This document shows positions 17,341 to 26,064 of a DNA stretch of 64,000 nucleotides, in pieces (positions within the stretch are counted from its first letter, which is position 1; each line of letters begins with the position of its first letter). Source of the stretch: Planctomycetota bacterium (GTDB taxonomy: Bacteria; Planctomycetota; UBA1135; UBA2386); assembly GCA_016713175.1 (NCBI GenBank), contig JADJPQ010000009.1, positions 1 through 64,000 on the forward strand, written 5' to 3'. The notes beneath the pieces are model-generated. The model saw only the letters and a program-made list of their open reading frames with translations, did not search any database and was not told the origin of the DNA. Position numbers and translations under genes: made by a program.

Positions 17341-19056
17341 TCAAGGACGTTGCCTGGCCTCGAGCCGCAGACCATCGCGCGTCTGACCGAGCGCGATGTC
17401 GATCCGCAGACCGTCTTGTTCGGTCGACACGCCATCCACCGGAAACACCACACCGGCGCCGGCCTGCAACGTCTCGATCTCGAACGACCCATCGTTGCCG
17501 GTCGTCGCGATCGAAGACAGCGCGAGCACCCCGCCGTCGATGACGCGGCGACCCGGAATGCCGACCGGCGGCGCCGCGGCGGCGGCCTGCCAGCGCACCG
17601 GCACGCCGGCCAGCGGCCGCCCGCGCGCATCGACCACGATGCCGCGCAGCAATGCCGTCATCTTCTCGGCCAGGCGCACACCGGTGTTGGCCGGCCACAG
17701 GTCGAAGTCGGCGGCGCTCAGCGCGCCGGGTTCGATCAGTTCGGCGTACGGCAGGAACCCGGGCGCCGCGATCGCCAGCCGCGCCGTCTCCTTCGCCGAC
17801 AGCCGCAGCCGGAACCAACCGTCGGCGTCGCTCTGCGCGGTGACCGGCTGGCCGGTCGGATCCATCACCGAGACGGTCGCGCCGCCGATCGGCCGCTGAC
17901 CCGGCCGCGCGCGCACGCGACCGCGCAGCGTGTCGGTCGGCAGCGCCTGCAGCACGATGCGCGCCGCCGCACTGTCGGTCGGAATCGGGCCGTGCAACAG
18001 GATCTCGTGGTCGCGATGTCGCACTTCCAGCGTCAGGACGCCACCGCCTAACGGACCGATCCGGAACGCGCCGTCGGCGCCGGTGGTCGCCAGCAATTGC
18101 AGCGGGTCGCCGTTCGCCGTCGTGATCTGCGCGCCCTGGCACGGCGTCTTGCCGTCGGCCGCCAGCACGATCCCAGAGACGAAACGGCCGGCTTCCATGG
18201 TGACCAGCAGCGGCTCGTCGACGATCGACTCGACCTGGAACACGCCGCGTGCGACCAGACCTTCCATCGTCGCGGCCTCGAACTCGTACAGGCCGCCCTC
18301 GCCAAAGCGCACTTCGTCGTTGCCGCGCAGGATGTGCCGCTGCGCTGTCGCACGCAGGCCGAGTTGCACGTGCAGATGCCCGAACGGTTGCAGGCTGGCG
18401 ATCATCGTGTGTTCTAGCCACGCGCGCTGCACTTCCGGACCGGCGATGGCCAGCTTTCTGGGTTGGGCCGCCGCGCCGGCGTTCTTGTTCTGCGACTGCA
18501 GCCGGACGATCACGGTTTCGATCCTGGCGCCATCCGGGCGACGGAACTGGAAGCGGCCGCGCAGCGAGAAGGCGTCGCGCTCGAGCAGCACGCGCTGCGG
18601 CGCATCGGCCGAACTGCCGGGCCGCACCGGACACAGGCGCAGCAGATAGTCGTCGGCAACTACCGCGAGCTGCTCTTCCTTGGCCAGCGGCAACGCGCAG
18701 CGGCCGTCGCGATCGGTGAAGTCGATCAGGTCGCCGCCGTGGTAGCGATGCACCGCAGCGCCGGCGACCGGCTGGGTCGAGACGCGGTCGAACACCTGCA
18801 GGAACACCGTCGGCGACGGCGCCAGATCGCGCGCCGGTCTGGCTTCGGCATGTTGTTCGGCGGTCGACACCAGCGTGCCGCTGCCTGGCACCGGAGCCGG
18901 TGCCGGGGCGGCAGCGCCGGTCGGGAGTGTCTCGGCGGGTGACGGCTTCGCCGGCGCACCCGGAGCGTCGGGCGCCCGTTCGCCGGAAGACAGCAACCAG
19001 ACGCCGGCACCGGCAAGCACCAGCAGCACCGCCAACAGCGCGACGATCCGCCCCAT
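17341..19056 (-). CDS. Membrane-anchored carboxypeptidase-regulatory-like protein
   Basis: 571 residues. An N-terminal anchor (MGRIVALLAVLLVLAGAGV, about residues 3-22) is followed by an alanine/proline linker to about residue 80. The extracytoplasmic part then has several beta-sandwich repeats, with FDRVSTQPVAGAAVHRY, DFTDRDGRCALPLAKEE, GADGAFRIGPLGGGVLTLEV and AQSDADGWFRLRLSAKETARL. It is the third member of this group in the window and is first in a three-gene transcript with the metallophosphatase and the Nudix gene. It might deliver or scaffold the phosphatase at the cell surface; that is inference from spacing (2 bases). Confidence 0.8.
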   Translation of the reverse strand: MGRIVALLAVLLVLAGAGVWLLSSGERAPDAPGAPAKPSPAETLPTGAAAPAPAPVPGSGTLVSTAEQHAEARPARDLAPSPTVFLQVFDRVSTQPVAGAAVHRYHGGDLIDFTDRDGRCALPLAKEEQLAVVADDYLLRLCPVRPGSSADAPQRVLLERDAFSLRGRFQFRRPDGARIETVIVRLQSQNKNAGAAAQPRKLAIAGPEVQRAWLEHTMIASLQPFGHLHVQLGLRATAQRHILRGNDEVRFGEGGLYEFEAATMEGLVARGVFQVESIVDEPLLVTMEAGRFVSGIVLAADGKTPCQGAQITTANGDPLQLLATTGADGAFRIGPLGGGVLTLEVRHRDHEILLHGPIPTDSAAARIVLQALPTDTLRGRVRARPGQRPIGGATVSVMDPTGQPVTAQSDADGWFRLRLSAKETARLAIAAPGFLPYAELIEPGALSAADFDLWPANTGVRLAEKMTALLRGIVVDARGRPLAGVPVRWQAAAAAPPVGIPGRRVIDGGVLALSSIATTGNDGSFEIETLQAGAGVVFPVDGVSTEQDGLRIDIALGQTRDGLRLEARQRP

Positions 19057-19059
19057 GGA

Positions 19060-19557
19060 CTAGCGCTTGCCGAGTGCGACGCCGCTGGCCATGCAGGTCA
19101 CCTGGATCTGCGGCTGCGTGACCTTCGCCGCTTCGTCCTTCTTGCCGGCGTCCTCGAGGTAGTGCTTGATCTGGTCGACGGGGATCTCCTTGATCGCGAC
19201 CGTGCCCTCGACGACGGCGGTGCGGCCCGCGCCATCCAGCGGCATGAAGAACGCGTAGTCCTTGAACTTGATGAACACGTTCTGGCCGCCCATCTGGTCG
19301 TCGGCGCCAACACGCATCCAGCAGCCTTTGGTCTGGCAGATCGACTGGATCGGTCCGGAAAACCGGAGCGTCTGACCGTCATACTTCTTCGGATCGGCGA
19401 GGATCGCATCGATCGCCACGGCATCGGCGTCCTTGACGCCGGCGCCGAATTGGTCGCAGGTCGAAAGGTCCAGCTGGGCGGCGCTCGTCGACGACGACGG
19501 CCCACTCTGGCAGGCAACGAAGGCGAACAGGACAGGAAGGAACGTGAGCTTGCGCAT
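19060..19557 (-). CDS. DUF4920-type lipoprotein
   Basis: 165 residues. The signal peptide ends in a lipobox (LPVLFAFVAC, cysteine at about 16), so it is a probable lipoprotein. The mature part has AILADPKKYDGQTLRFSGPI and SICQTKGCWMRVG, the pattern of DUF4920 (often annotated as an OB-fold-like domain with a C...GCWM motif), then VFIKFKDYAFFMPLDGAGRTAVVEGTV. Function of the family is not established; the conserved cysteines could bind metal. The start at 19557 was chosen for the lipoprotein signal. It lies three bases upstream of the anchored CarboxypepD_reg gene (17341-19056) on the same strand and diverges from the GT-C-like gene. Confidence 0.82.
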   Translation of the reverse strand: MRKLTFLPVLFAFVACQSGPSSSTSAAQLDLSTCDQFGAGVKDADAVAIDAILADPKKYDGQTLRFSGPIQSICQTKGCWMRVGADDQMGGQNVFIKFKDYAFFMPLDGAGRTAVVEGTVAIKEIPVDQIKHYLEDAGKKDEAAKVTQPQIQVTCMASGVALGKR

Positions 19558-19592
19558 CGGTTTGGGGTGACGGAGCCGCGTAGCATACCAGG

Positions 19593-21158
19593 ATGCCCGA
19601 AGCCGTCGGCTCCCCGTCGCCGTTTCCGCTGCCTGCCCGCCTGCTGGCGGGGCTGGCGATCCTGGCGATGGGCGTCTTTGCGTGGGTCGCGTGGCAGCGC
19701 GTCGGCTACCCGTTCGAACTGGAGTGGATGGAAGGCGCGATGATCGACCATGCCGCGCGCATCGGCCAGGGTCTCGACATCTACGCGCCGCCGGGCCCCG
19801 ACCATGTGGCGTTTCTCTATACGCCGTTGTTCTACTGGCTGACGGCGGCCCTGGCGGTGCCGCTCGGCGACGGATTCCTGACGGCGCGACTGGTCGGTCT
19901 GCTCGCCACACTCGCCGCGGCGGCGCTGCTGGGCCATTGGGTCCGGCGCGAATGCGGCCGCGCGCTGCCGGGCATCGTCGCGATCGGGCTGCTGTTCCTC
20001 GGCAGCGGCTGGTACCGCTGGTGGCTCGATCTGGCGCGCAACGATTCGCTGTTCCTGCTGTGGATGCTGGCGACCGGCTACCTGCTGCGCTGGCATGGCA
20101 CTCGCGGCGCGTTTGCCGCGGCGGTGACCGCGACTCTGGCGTTCTTGTCGAAGCAAACCGCCGTGCTGTGGCTGCCGGCAATCGGCGTCGGTGCCCTGTT
20201 GCTGGATTGGCGCCAGGGCCTGCGCTTTGGCCTCGCCGCCGCGCTGTGCCTCGGGTCGGCGATCGGCATCTACCATCTGGCGACCGCCGGCTGGTTCACG
20301 TTCTTCGTGTTCGAGATGCCGCGTGGCCACGGCATCCAGGGTGATCGCAAGCTCGGTTTCTGGAACGATGATCTGGTGCCGGTCCTGCCGGCGATCGGAC
20401 TCGCGCTGGTCGTGTTCGGGCAATACGTCCGTCGCGGCGAGGCGCGCGCCGGTTTGTTCCTGGCGGCCTTCGCCAGTGGTGGTCTGCTGGCCTCGTACCT
20501 GTCCCGGCTGCACATCGGCGGCTTCGACAACGTGCTGCTGTACGGCTTCGTCGGTGCCTGTCTGCTCGCGCCGTTGGCGCTGACCGCGACGACCTCTCCG
20601 CGCGGCCACACGACCGTCACCACGCTGTTGCTGGTGCAATGCGCCATGTTGATCCTCGACGTGCGCGCCCTGTGGCAAACGCGACCGGTGCTGCTCTACG
20701 ACCCACGCCACGCCCTGCCGACCACCGCGCACCGCCAGGCCCACGAAGAGCAACTCGCGTTCCTGCAGCAGGCGCCCGGTGACGTGTTCGTGCTGTCGCA
20801 CGGCCATGTCGCCGCGATGGCCGGCAAGCCGCGCACCGCGCACGGCCAGGCAATCCACGATCTGCTGAACCCGATGATCCCGGTGCTCGAGGGCAAGGAC
20901 GGCGCCGCCGCCACACCTTGGCAACAAGAGGTCATCCTGGCGTTCCACGAGCGTTTTTCAGCCGCACTGCGCGAACGTCGCTTCGCGGCGATCGTGCTCG
21001 ACCAGCAGGTCGGCGGGGCATTCGAAGGCGTGTTCTCGATCGCACTGCAGGGCAACTATCGGCGGCGCCAGGGACAACTGCTCAGCGAGCCCTGGGCACT
21101 GCAGCCGATCGTCGGCATGCTGACCAATTCGCCGTACGTGCTCGAACCGATCCGCTGA
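19593..21158 (+). CDS. Polytopic GT-C-type (glycosyltransferase family 39-like) membrane protein
   Basis: 521 residues with about 9-10 hydrophobic segments. After the first membrane helix comes PFELEWMEGAMIDHA, an acidic loop like the catalytic D/E loop of GT-C (PMT/ArnT-like) glycosyltransferases, then DIYAPPGPDHVAFLYTPLFYW, typical of polyprenyl-phosphate-sugar-dependent family members. The C-terminal 130 residues are soluble and may lie outside. Known role of the class: transfer of a sugar from a lipid-linked donor to protein or lipid on the outer face of the inner membrane. Donor and acceptor cannot be told from sequence. Followed after 9 bases by a small anchored protein. Confidence 0.75.
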   Translation: MPEAVGSPSPFPLPARLLAGLAILAMGVFAWVAWQRVGYPFELEWMEGAMIDHAARIGQGLDIYAPPGPDHVAFLYTPLFYWLTAALAVPLGDGFLTARLVGLLATLAAAALLGHWVRRECGRALPGIVAIGLLFLGSGWYRWWLDLARNDSLFLLWMLATGYLLRWHGTRGAFAAAVTATLAFLSKQTAVLWLPAIGVGALLLDWRQGLRFGLAAALCLGSAIGIYHLATAGWFTFFVFEMPRGHGIQGDRKLGFWNDDLVPVLPAIGLALVVFGQYVRRGEARAGLFLAAFASGGLLASYLSRLHIGGFDNVLLYGFVGACLLAPLALTATTSPRGHTTVTTLLLVQCAMLILDVRALWQTRPVLLYDPRHALPTTAHRQAHEEQLAFLQQAPGDVFVLSHGHVAAMAGKPRTAHGQAIHDLLNPMIPVLEGKDGAAATPWQQEVILAFHERFSAALRERRFAAIVLDQQVGGAFEGVFSIALQGNYRRRQGQLLSEPWALQPIVGMLTNSPYVLEPIR

Positions 21159-21167
21159 AACCACCGC

Positions 21168-21920
21168 ATGGACCGACGCCTGACCCTCGTTTCGCTGGGC
21201 ACGATCGCCACCCTCGCCGGGCTGTACTTCGCCTGGCCGCACCTGATCGCCGGCATCCGGCAGCCGCTGGTCGGCAACTGGGACATCGACTCGGACCCGG
21301 GCGTGCAGCTGCTCACGACCCGCGACGACGAGAAGCAGCGGCTGGCCATCGGTTCGGGCGGAGTGCTGTTCGAGTATGCCTCGCCCGAAACGGTGACCAA
21401 GGCGACCTTCGCCCTGCATGACGACACCGACGGCGTGCCCGGCCAGTCCGGCACCGAGTCGCTCATCATGCGCACCAGCGTCACGAGTTCCTCGTCTGCG
21501 GACCGCATGGCCAGTGGCCTGGGTTCGTGGTCGCCGACCTACGTCTTGAGCGGCTCGCTGGAACGGTCGGAGCGGCCGGTCGATCGCCGCGTCTCGGCGT
21601 CGATCGCGTTCCCGACGACAGCTGGCAGCTGGAGCGAACTGGCCTGGCTCGGCGATCTGCAGACGACGTTCCGGTGGCGGGCGGTCGGCAACCTGCTGAC
21701 GATCCGGGCCGAAGGGCAGCCGGCGGGCGTGGCCGGTTCGATCGCCGGGCTGATGAGCGGCAGCAGCAACGCGATCCTGGTCGGCAAGCCGACCAGCGAC
21801 GGCGCCTGGGAACTCAACCTCCCCACCGCGAGCCTGCCGACCGGCATGCGGCTGGTCCGCCTGACCGGCACCGTCGAAGCCGCCGGCACGACCTGGATCA
21901 TCTCGTTCCACGGTTCCTGA
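21168..21920 (+). CDS. Hypothetical protein with N-terminal membrane anchor
   Basis: 250 residues. A single hydrophobic segment (LVSLGTIATLAGLYFAWP, about 7-24) precedes an extracytoplasmic beta-rich domain containing GNWDIDSDPGVQLLTTRDDE and FEYASPETVTKATFALHDD. I recognise no family. It follows the GT-C-like gene by 9 bases, so probably shares its transcript, which seems to end at the perfect hairpin just downstream. No catalytic motif is seen. Confidence 0.72.
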   Translation: MDRRLTLVSLGTIATLAGLYFAWPHLIAGIRQPLVGNWDIDSDPGVQLLTTRDDEKQRLAIGSGGVLFEYASPETVTKATFALHDDTDGVPGQSGTESLIMRTSVTSSSSADRMASGLGSWSPTYVLSGSLERSERPVDRRVSASIAFPTTAGSWSELAWLGDLQTTFRWRAVGNLLTIRAEGQPAGVAGSIAGLMSGSSNAILVGKPTSDGAWELNLPTASLPTGMRLVRLTGTVEAAGTTWIISFHGS

Positions 21921-21927
21921 AACGACG

Positions 21928-21957
21928 CGACCCACGGCGCCGGTGCGCCGTGGGTCG
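21928..21957. terminator. Perfect 13-bp stem, 4-base loop hairpin between convergent genes
   Basis: CGACCCACGGCGC (21928-21940) and GCGCCGTGGGTCG (21945-21957) are exact reverse complements around the loop CGGT. It sits 8 bases after the end of the 21168-21920 gene and 21 bases past the end of the convergent decahaem cytochrome gene. No clear T-run follows on either strand, so a Rho-independent function is likely but not classical; it may serve both transcripts. Confidence 0.7.
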
Positions 21958-21977
21958 GTCACCGCGAACCGCCGCCG

Positions 21978-24890
21978 TCAACGGATGATGTGGACCGCGC
22001 GGACGTCCTTGTCCTCGCCCTCGCCGTGGCAGATCGCGCAGGCTTCGGCGCCAGCCGGGCTGGTGTTGGCGTCGATGTGCGCCGTCTCGGCGCTGCTGTC
22101 GTGGCAGCTACCACAGGCCGCACGCCACGCGCGCGTCGGGTGCAATGCCGCCGGATGGTTGCGTTCGGCCGGCACGGCCCAAGCCGTGTTGTTCTTGCCG
22201 TGGCAGCTCGCGCAATCACCGGTGCCGCCCGGCATGTACGGGAAGCCGACCATCTCGTAGGTGTGGCCCGTGCCACCGTTGCCGATCACCACGTAGTTGG
22301 CGCCGGCAGCCAGTTCCTTGCCGTGGTGGATCTTGTGCAGCATGGTCCGGAAGTCGACGGTCGTGCTCTCGGTCGTCGTCGCGGTCGGATACGTGTACTT
22401 CGCCGCGTCCTCGGCACCGGCGGTGCCATGGCACAGGATGCACGTCTCGTAACCGCGCCGGCTGCCGCCGTGGAACTGGATGTCGACGTGGCAGGCATTG
22501 CAGCTCTGCGAACCGTCGATCCGGTGCACCGCCGTTTCGCTGGTCGCATTGCCGAACAGCAGGTTGCGCGTCGCCGCGCGACCGCCTTCGGTGTAGCCCG
22601 TCGTCTCCGTCGCGGTACCGACCGGAGCCGGGGTCACGACGTTGACCGAACGTGCGCCGTAGAGACCGAACGTGTAGGTGCCCGACGGCAAAGCCAGGCC
22701 GGTCCAGTCACCCCAGCTGTCGTCCAGTTCGGGCGATTCGTTGAGGCTGCCCGGGAACGCGCTCGGGATCACGAAATCGGCCGTGTAGCTGCACAGCACT
22801 TCGCCGGTGCCGAACTCGGTCGTCTCGGTGAAGTTGCCGGCCAGGCGATCCAACGAGTAGTTGGCAGCGGCGACCGTCGCCACCGTGATCGGGTGGACCG
22901 TCGCACCCATCGCGTGCGGACGGGTCAACCGCGGCGGGAAGTCGGGGCGGTACTGCGAGCTGAACCACAGCCGATCGCCTTCGATCCACTGGACGCGAAT
23001 GAACTCCCGCCGGCCGGCGACCAGGTCCTCGAGAACCAGGTAGCCACCATTGGTGAAGTTCGCGCCGGTGCCGGCCGCGACGTCGATGTAGTTCTGCAGC
23101 GCCGGCGCGTTGGCCGCCAGCGTGGTGCCGGTGCCGGTCGCCGTGCGCAGGAACACCGCCGTCGCCGCGCCGCTGACCGCCCAATGCGGGGCATTCATCG
23201 TGCCGTAGGTCTGCAGGTTCGGCGAGCCCGTGGTGCCGGTCGAGTTGCCCACCGACTCCAGGTAGAAGTTGGCCGGGACGTTGAAGGTGTAGGGTCCGTT
23301 GCCCGTGAACGCCGCCTGCGCGACGCGCATCAGGTGGACCATGTTCGGGTTCGTCGTCGGTCCGTTCAGGGCCAGTTCGATGCGGCTCAGGCCGCTGGCC
23401 GCGATCGCGTTGCCGGCGTCGTCGGTCAGATGGAACGTCACGCCGATCTTCTCGCCCGCCTCGAAGCGACCATCGCCGTCACCGGCGACCTCGTCGACCG
23501 CGGTCAGGTTGAAGTTCAGGCCGCGGGCGATGTTGCCATCGACCAGCGGGTGCGTGTGCGCATCGCGGATGTCGAGCGGCGTACCGCTCGGGCGGTGGCA
23601 GTCCTTGCACGCCGCGTCGTCGCGCTGCGCCGGCATCGTCGACGAATTGGCGCGGTACGGCAGTTCGGGCACCCAGTCGTCGTGGCAGCTCGCGCACGCC
23701 AGGCGCGTCGGCTGCGCGTAGATCAGCTCGCCCTGCGCCGGCGCCGGCAGCGGGCCGCTGCCATCCGGATCGCCGTGGCACTTGTCGCAGGCGATCGGCG
23801 CCGACCGCATCGTGTTCTCGAGGCCTTGACGACGAACGCCCTCGATCCGCCGCGGGTCGGTCGTCGGCAACGACGTGTCGACCAGCGCGGTGTAGCCGAG
23901 GTCGCGCGGCATCGGCGTGAAGAAGCTCGGCCAGGCCGGGAAGCCGATGTTCGAGTAGTCGTGGACCGAATCGCCGAAGCCGATCAGCTGATAGGGTTGC
24001 GGCGTCGCGTCGTACTTGCGGCTGCCATCCGGGTTGGTCGTCACCCCGAGCACCGACGGCAGGTGCAGGCCGGAGTGGATCTTGTGGATCATCACCTTGA
24101 AGTCGATCGTCGCGCCCGGCGTGCCGTTGGCGACGGTCGCGGTGTTGCGATCCTCGGCGCCGCCGGTGTGGCACAGCAGACAGTTGGTCACGTTGTTGCG
24201 GTTGTCGCCGTGGCCGCGCAGTTCGCCGTGGCACTGGTTGCAGTTGGCGAGCGTGACCACTTCGCGCCGCTCGATCGTGCTGGCGTCGCCGAGCAGGAAG
24301 TCGGCGGTGGTGTTGCCCGGGTCGCGCAGCGTGGCGCCGCCGACCACGTAGTCCTTGCGCAGTTCGATGCCGACGGTGTAGGTGCCGGCAATCAGCGGCC
24401 GGCCGGTCCACTCGCCGTCGGTCAGCGCCGTCGTGTCGTTCAGCGGTGCCAGATAGGTGGCCGGGACCGGCTGGGTGAACTTGTAGGTGTAGGCGCCGAG
24501 CGCGGTCTTGCGCGAAGCGGTGATCACATCGCCCTGCGATGCGATGACCCGTTGGTAGTTCGAGGTCGGGCCGGACACCATGATGGCGCCGCGGGTCATG
24601 TTCGCGAGTTCGAGCGCGGCGCCGGTATCGCGGGCGACGGTGAAATCGACGCTGAGGAAGTCGCCGACCCGGAACTTGCCGTTCGGGCCACTACCGCCGT
24701 ACACCCGGGTGATGGCGACGACGACGCCGGGCAGGCGGTCGGCTTCGGTGACGATCGGATCGGGCGCGACGCCGATCGGCGGCGGCGCCGGGTTGTTGTT
24801 GTCGCTGCAGGCCGCCAGGGCGAGCAGGGCGACGAGGCCGGCGCGCAGTCCTCGTTGCGCGATCGGCTGCCTCGAGACGGGAGGGATCAT
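21978..24890 (-). CDS. OmcA/MtrC-like decahaem outer-membrane lipoprotein cytochrome c
   Basis: 970 residues with exactly ten CXXCH motifs in two groups of five. Around residues 215-435 are CNQCH, CLLCH, CDKCH, CASCH and CKDCH; around 795-955 are CNACH, CILCH, CASCH, CGSCH and CAICH. About 365 haem-free residues separate them, and about 200 precede the first. This beta/pentahaem/beta/pentahaem plan is that of OmcA/MtrC-type surface cytochromes. The signal peptide ends in LLALAAC, a lipobox (cysteine near 28), fitting an outer-membrane lipoprotein. AGGAG lies 9 bases before the start. Known role: passing electrons to extracellular acceptors. It is the last of four co-oriented genes; 148 bases separate it from the 13-haem gene, so it may also have its own promoter. 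Confidence 0.92.
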   Translation of the reverse strand: MIPPVSRQPIAQRGLRAGLVALLALAACSDNNNPAPPPIGVAPDPIVTEADRLPGVVVAITRVYGGSGPNGKFRVGDFLSVDFTVARDTGAALELANMTRGAIMVSGPTSNYQRVIASQGDVITASRKTALGAYTYKFTQPVPATYLAPLNDTTALTDGEWTGRPLIAGTYTVGIELRKDYVVGGATLRDPGNTTADFLLGDASTIERREVVTLANCNQCHGELRGHGDNRNNVTNCLLCHTGGAEDRNTATVANGTPGATIDFKVMIHKIHSGLHLPSVLGVTTNPDGSRKYDATPQPYQLIGFGDSVHDYSNIGFPAWPSFFTPMPRDLGYTALVDTSLPTTDPRRIEGVRRQGLENTMRSAPIACDKCHGDPDGSGPLPAPAQGELIYAQPTRLACASCHDDWVPELPYRANSSTMPAQRDDAACKDCHRPSGTPLDIRDAHTHPLVDGNIARGLNFNLTAVDEVAGDGDGRFEAGEKIGVTFHLTDDAGNAIAASGLSRIELALNGPTTNPNMVHLMRVAQAAFTGNGPYTFNVPANFYLESVGNSTGTTGSPNLQTYGTMNAPHWAVSGAATAVFLRTATGTGTTLAANAPALQNYIDVAAGTGANFTNGGYLVLEDLVAGRREFIRVQWIEGDRLWFSSQYRPDFPPRLTRPHAMGATVHPITVATVAAANYSLDRLAGNFTETTEFGTGEVLCSYTADFVIPSAFPGSLNESPELDDSWGDWTGLALPSGTYTFGLYGARSVNVVTPAPVGTATETTGYTEGGRAATRNLLFGNATSETAVHRIDGSQSCNACHVDIQFHGGSRRGYETCILCHGTAGAEDAAKYTYPTATTTESTTVDFRTMLHKIHHGKELAAGANYVVIGNGGTGHTYEMVGFPYMPGGTGDCASCHGKNNTAWAVPAERNHPAALHPTRAWRAACGSCHDSSAETAHIDANTSPAGAEACAICHGEGEDKDVRAVHIIR

Positions 24891-25038
24891 GAACTCGAAC
24901 TCCTGGGGAGCGGCGCCGGCCGGAATGACCCGCGCGTGACAGACGAGTCTGCCGCGTCACGCGACCGTCACCCATTCGCCGCAAGACGTGACCGCGGAGG
25001 CAACTTGCCCCAGGCGGGGCGCGCCAAGTGCGTAGTCG

Positions 25039-26064
25039 TCAGCGGTGGCAGGCGGTGCAGACGTGGCCGCCATCGGGGTGCGGCAGCCGCACGCCGTTGC
25101 CGTGGCACAACCGGCAGTTCATCGCCGGGCTGTGATCGCCGGGCAGCGGCGCCGCGGCGGCGTGGCTGCTGGCCTGCGGATGGCAGACGCGGCAGCCGTT
25201 GTCGGCCAGCGGCAGGTGGCAACCGTTGCAGTGGCGGTGACCCGGGGCGCCAAAGCCCCCGCGGTGGTTCTGTGGCGGAGTCTGCTGGTGGCATTGGGCG
25301 CAGGAGTCGGTCGTATGACATACGGCGCACCGAGCGCGATCCAGGCTGGCCGACAGGCCATGCGTCCGACGGCGGAACTGCTGGTCGTGATCGCGCGGCG
25401 GCGACAACTGATGGCACGTCCGACAACTGCCGGTCTCGGTGTGACACAGGCTGCAGCGGTCCTGGTTGTCGGTCGAACCACCGCGGGCGACGTTGCCGTG
25501 CGCGTGCGTCCAGTCGCGATCGTGCGAGTGCGGTCGCCACGAACGGTCGATCGTCGCATGGCAGACGCGACATTCGTTGCCGCTGCCGTGCTGCCGATGG
25601 CAATCCATGCAGCCGTCCTTGGTCACCAGTGGCAGCAGCGGCACGTCGTCCTGTTCGAGGATGTCGGTGTGGCATCCGGTGCATACCAACCCGGCCTCGG
25701 TCACGTGCCGGCGATGCGAGAACGCGACGTCGCCGGGCAACCGCGCGTCGGCAAGGCGGCGGTAACGGCCGCCGTCGAAGAACGCCGAGAGCCGCCGTTC
25801 GGGCGGTTTCTGCGGATCGAACCGTTCGTGACACGGTGCGCACAGTTCGGGCGGCGGCATGCCCGGCTGGTCGTCGGCGCGGGCGCGGGCGTGGCAGAAC
25901 GCGCACTCGAGCTTCTGGTCGACGACGTGCACGCGGTGCGGGAACGACGGTTCGCTGCGTCGCGTCGGCCGCACGGCCAGACAGGAGGCCACGATCACGT
26001 AGGCCAGGAGCACCAGCAGCGGCTGCCACCACGCAGTCCGGCGTCGCGTCGTCAGAACGTCCAT
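25039..26064 (-). CDS. Compact 13-haem cytochrome c
   Basis: 341 residues with thirteen CXXCH motifs (CAFCH, CAPCH, CTGCH, CMDCH, CRVCH, CSLCH, CRTCH, CAVCH, CAQCH, CNGCH, CRVCH, CRLCH, CTACH), about one haem per 26 residues. The N-terminus has one hydrophobic segment (WWQPLLVLLAYVIVASC, about 12-28) ending in a lipobox-like VASC, so it is either anchored or a lipoprotein. Many additional histidines (FPHRVH, FSHRRH) can be distal ligands. Such haem wires span the periplasm or fill a porin, as MtrA does with ten haems. It overlaps the beta-barrel gene by 13 bases. Start chosen at 26064 because the signal segment begins there. No close named family is recognised. Confidence 0.88.
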   Translation of the reverse strand: MDVLTTRRRTAWWQPLLVLLAYVIVASCLAVRPTRRSEPSFPHRVHVVDQKLECAFCHARARADDQPGMPPPELCAPCHERFDPQKPPERRLSAFFDGGRYRRLADARLPGDVAFSHRRHVTEAGLVCTGCHTDILEQDDVPLLPLVTKDGCMDCHRQHGSGNECRVCHATIDRSWRPHSHDRDWTHAHGNVARGGSTDNQDRCSLCHTETGSCRTCHQLSPPRDHDQQFRRRTHGLSASLDRARCAVCHTTDSCAQCHQQTPPQNHRGGFGAPGHRHCNGCHLPLADNGCRVCHPQASSHAAAAPLPGDHSPAMNCRLCHGNGVRLPHPDGGHVCTACHR

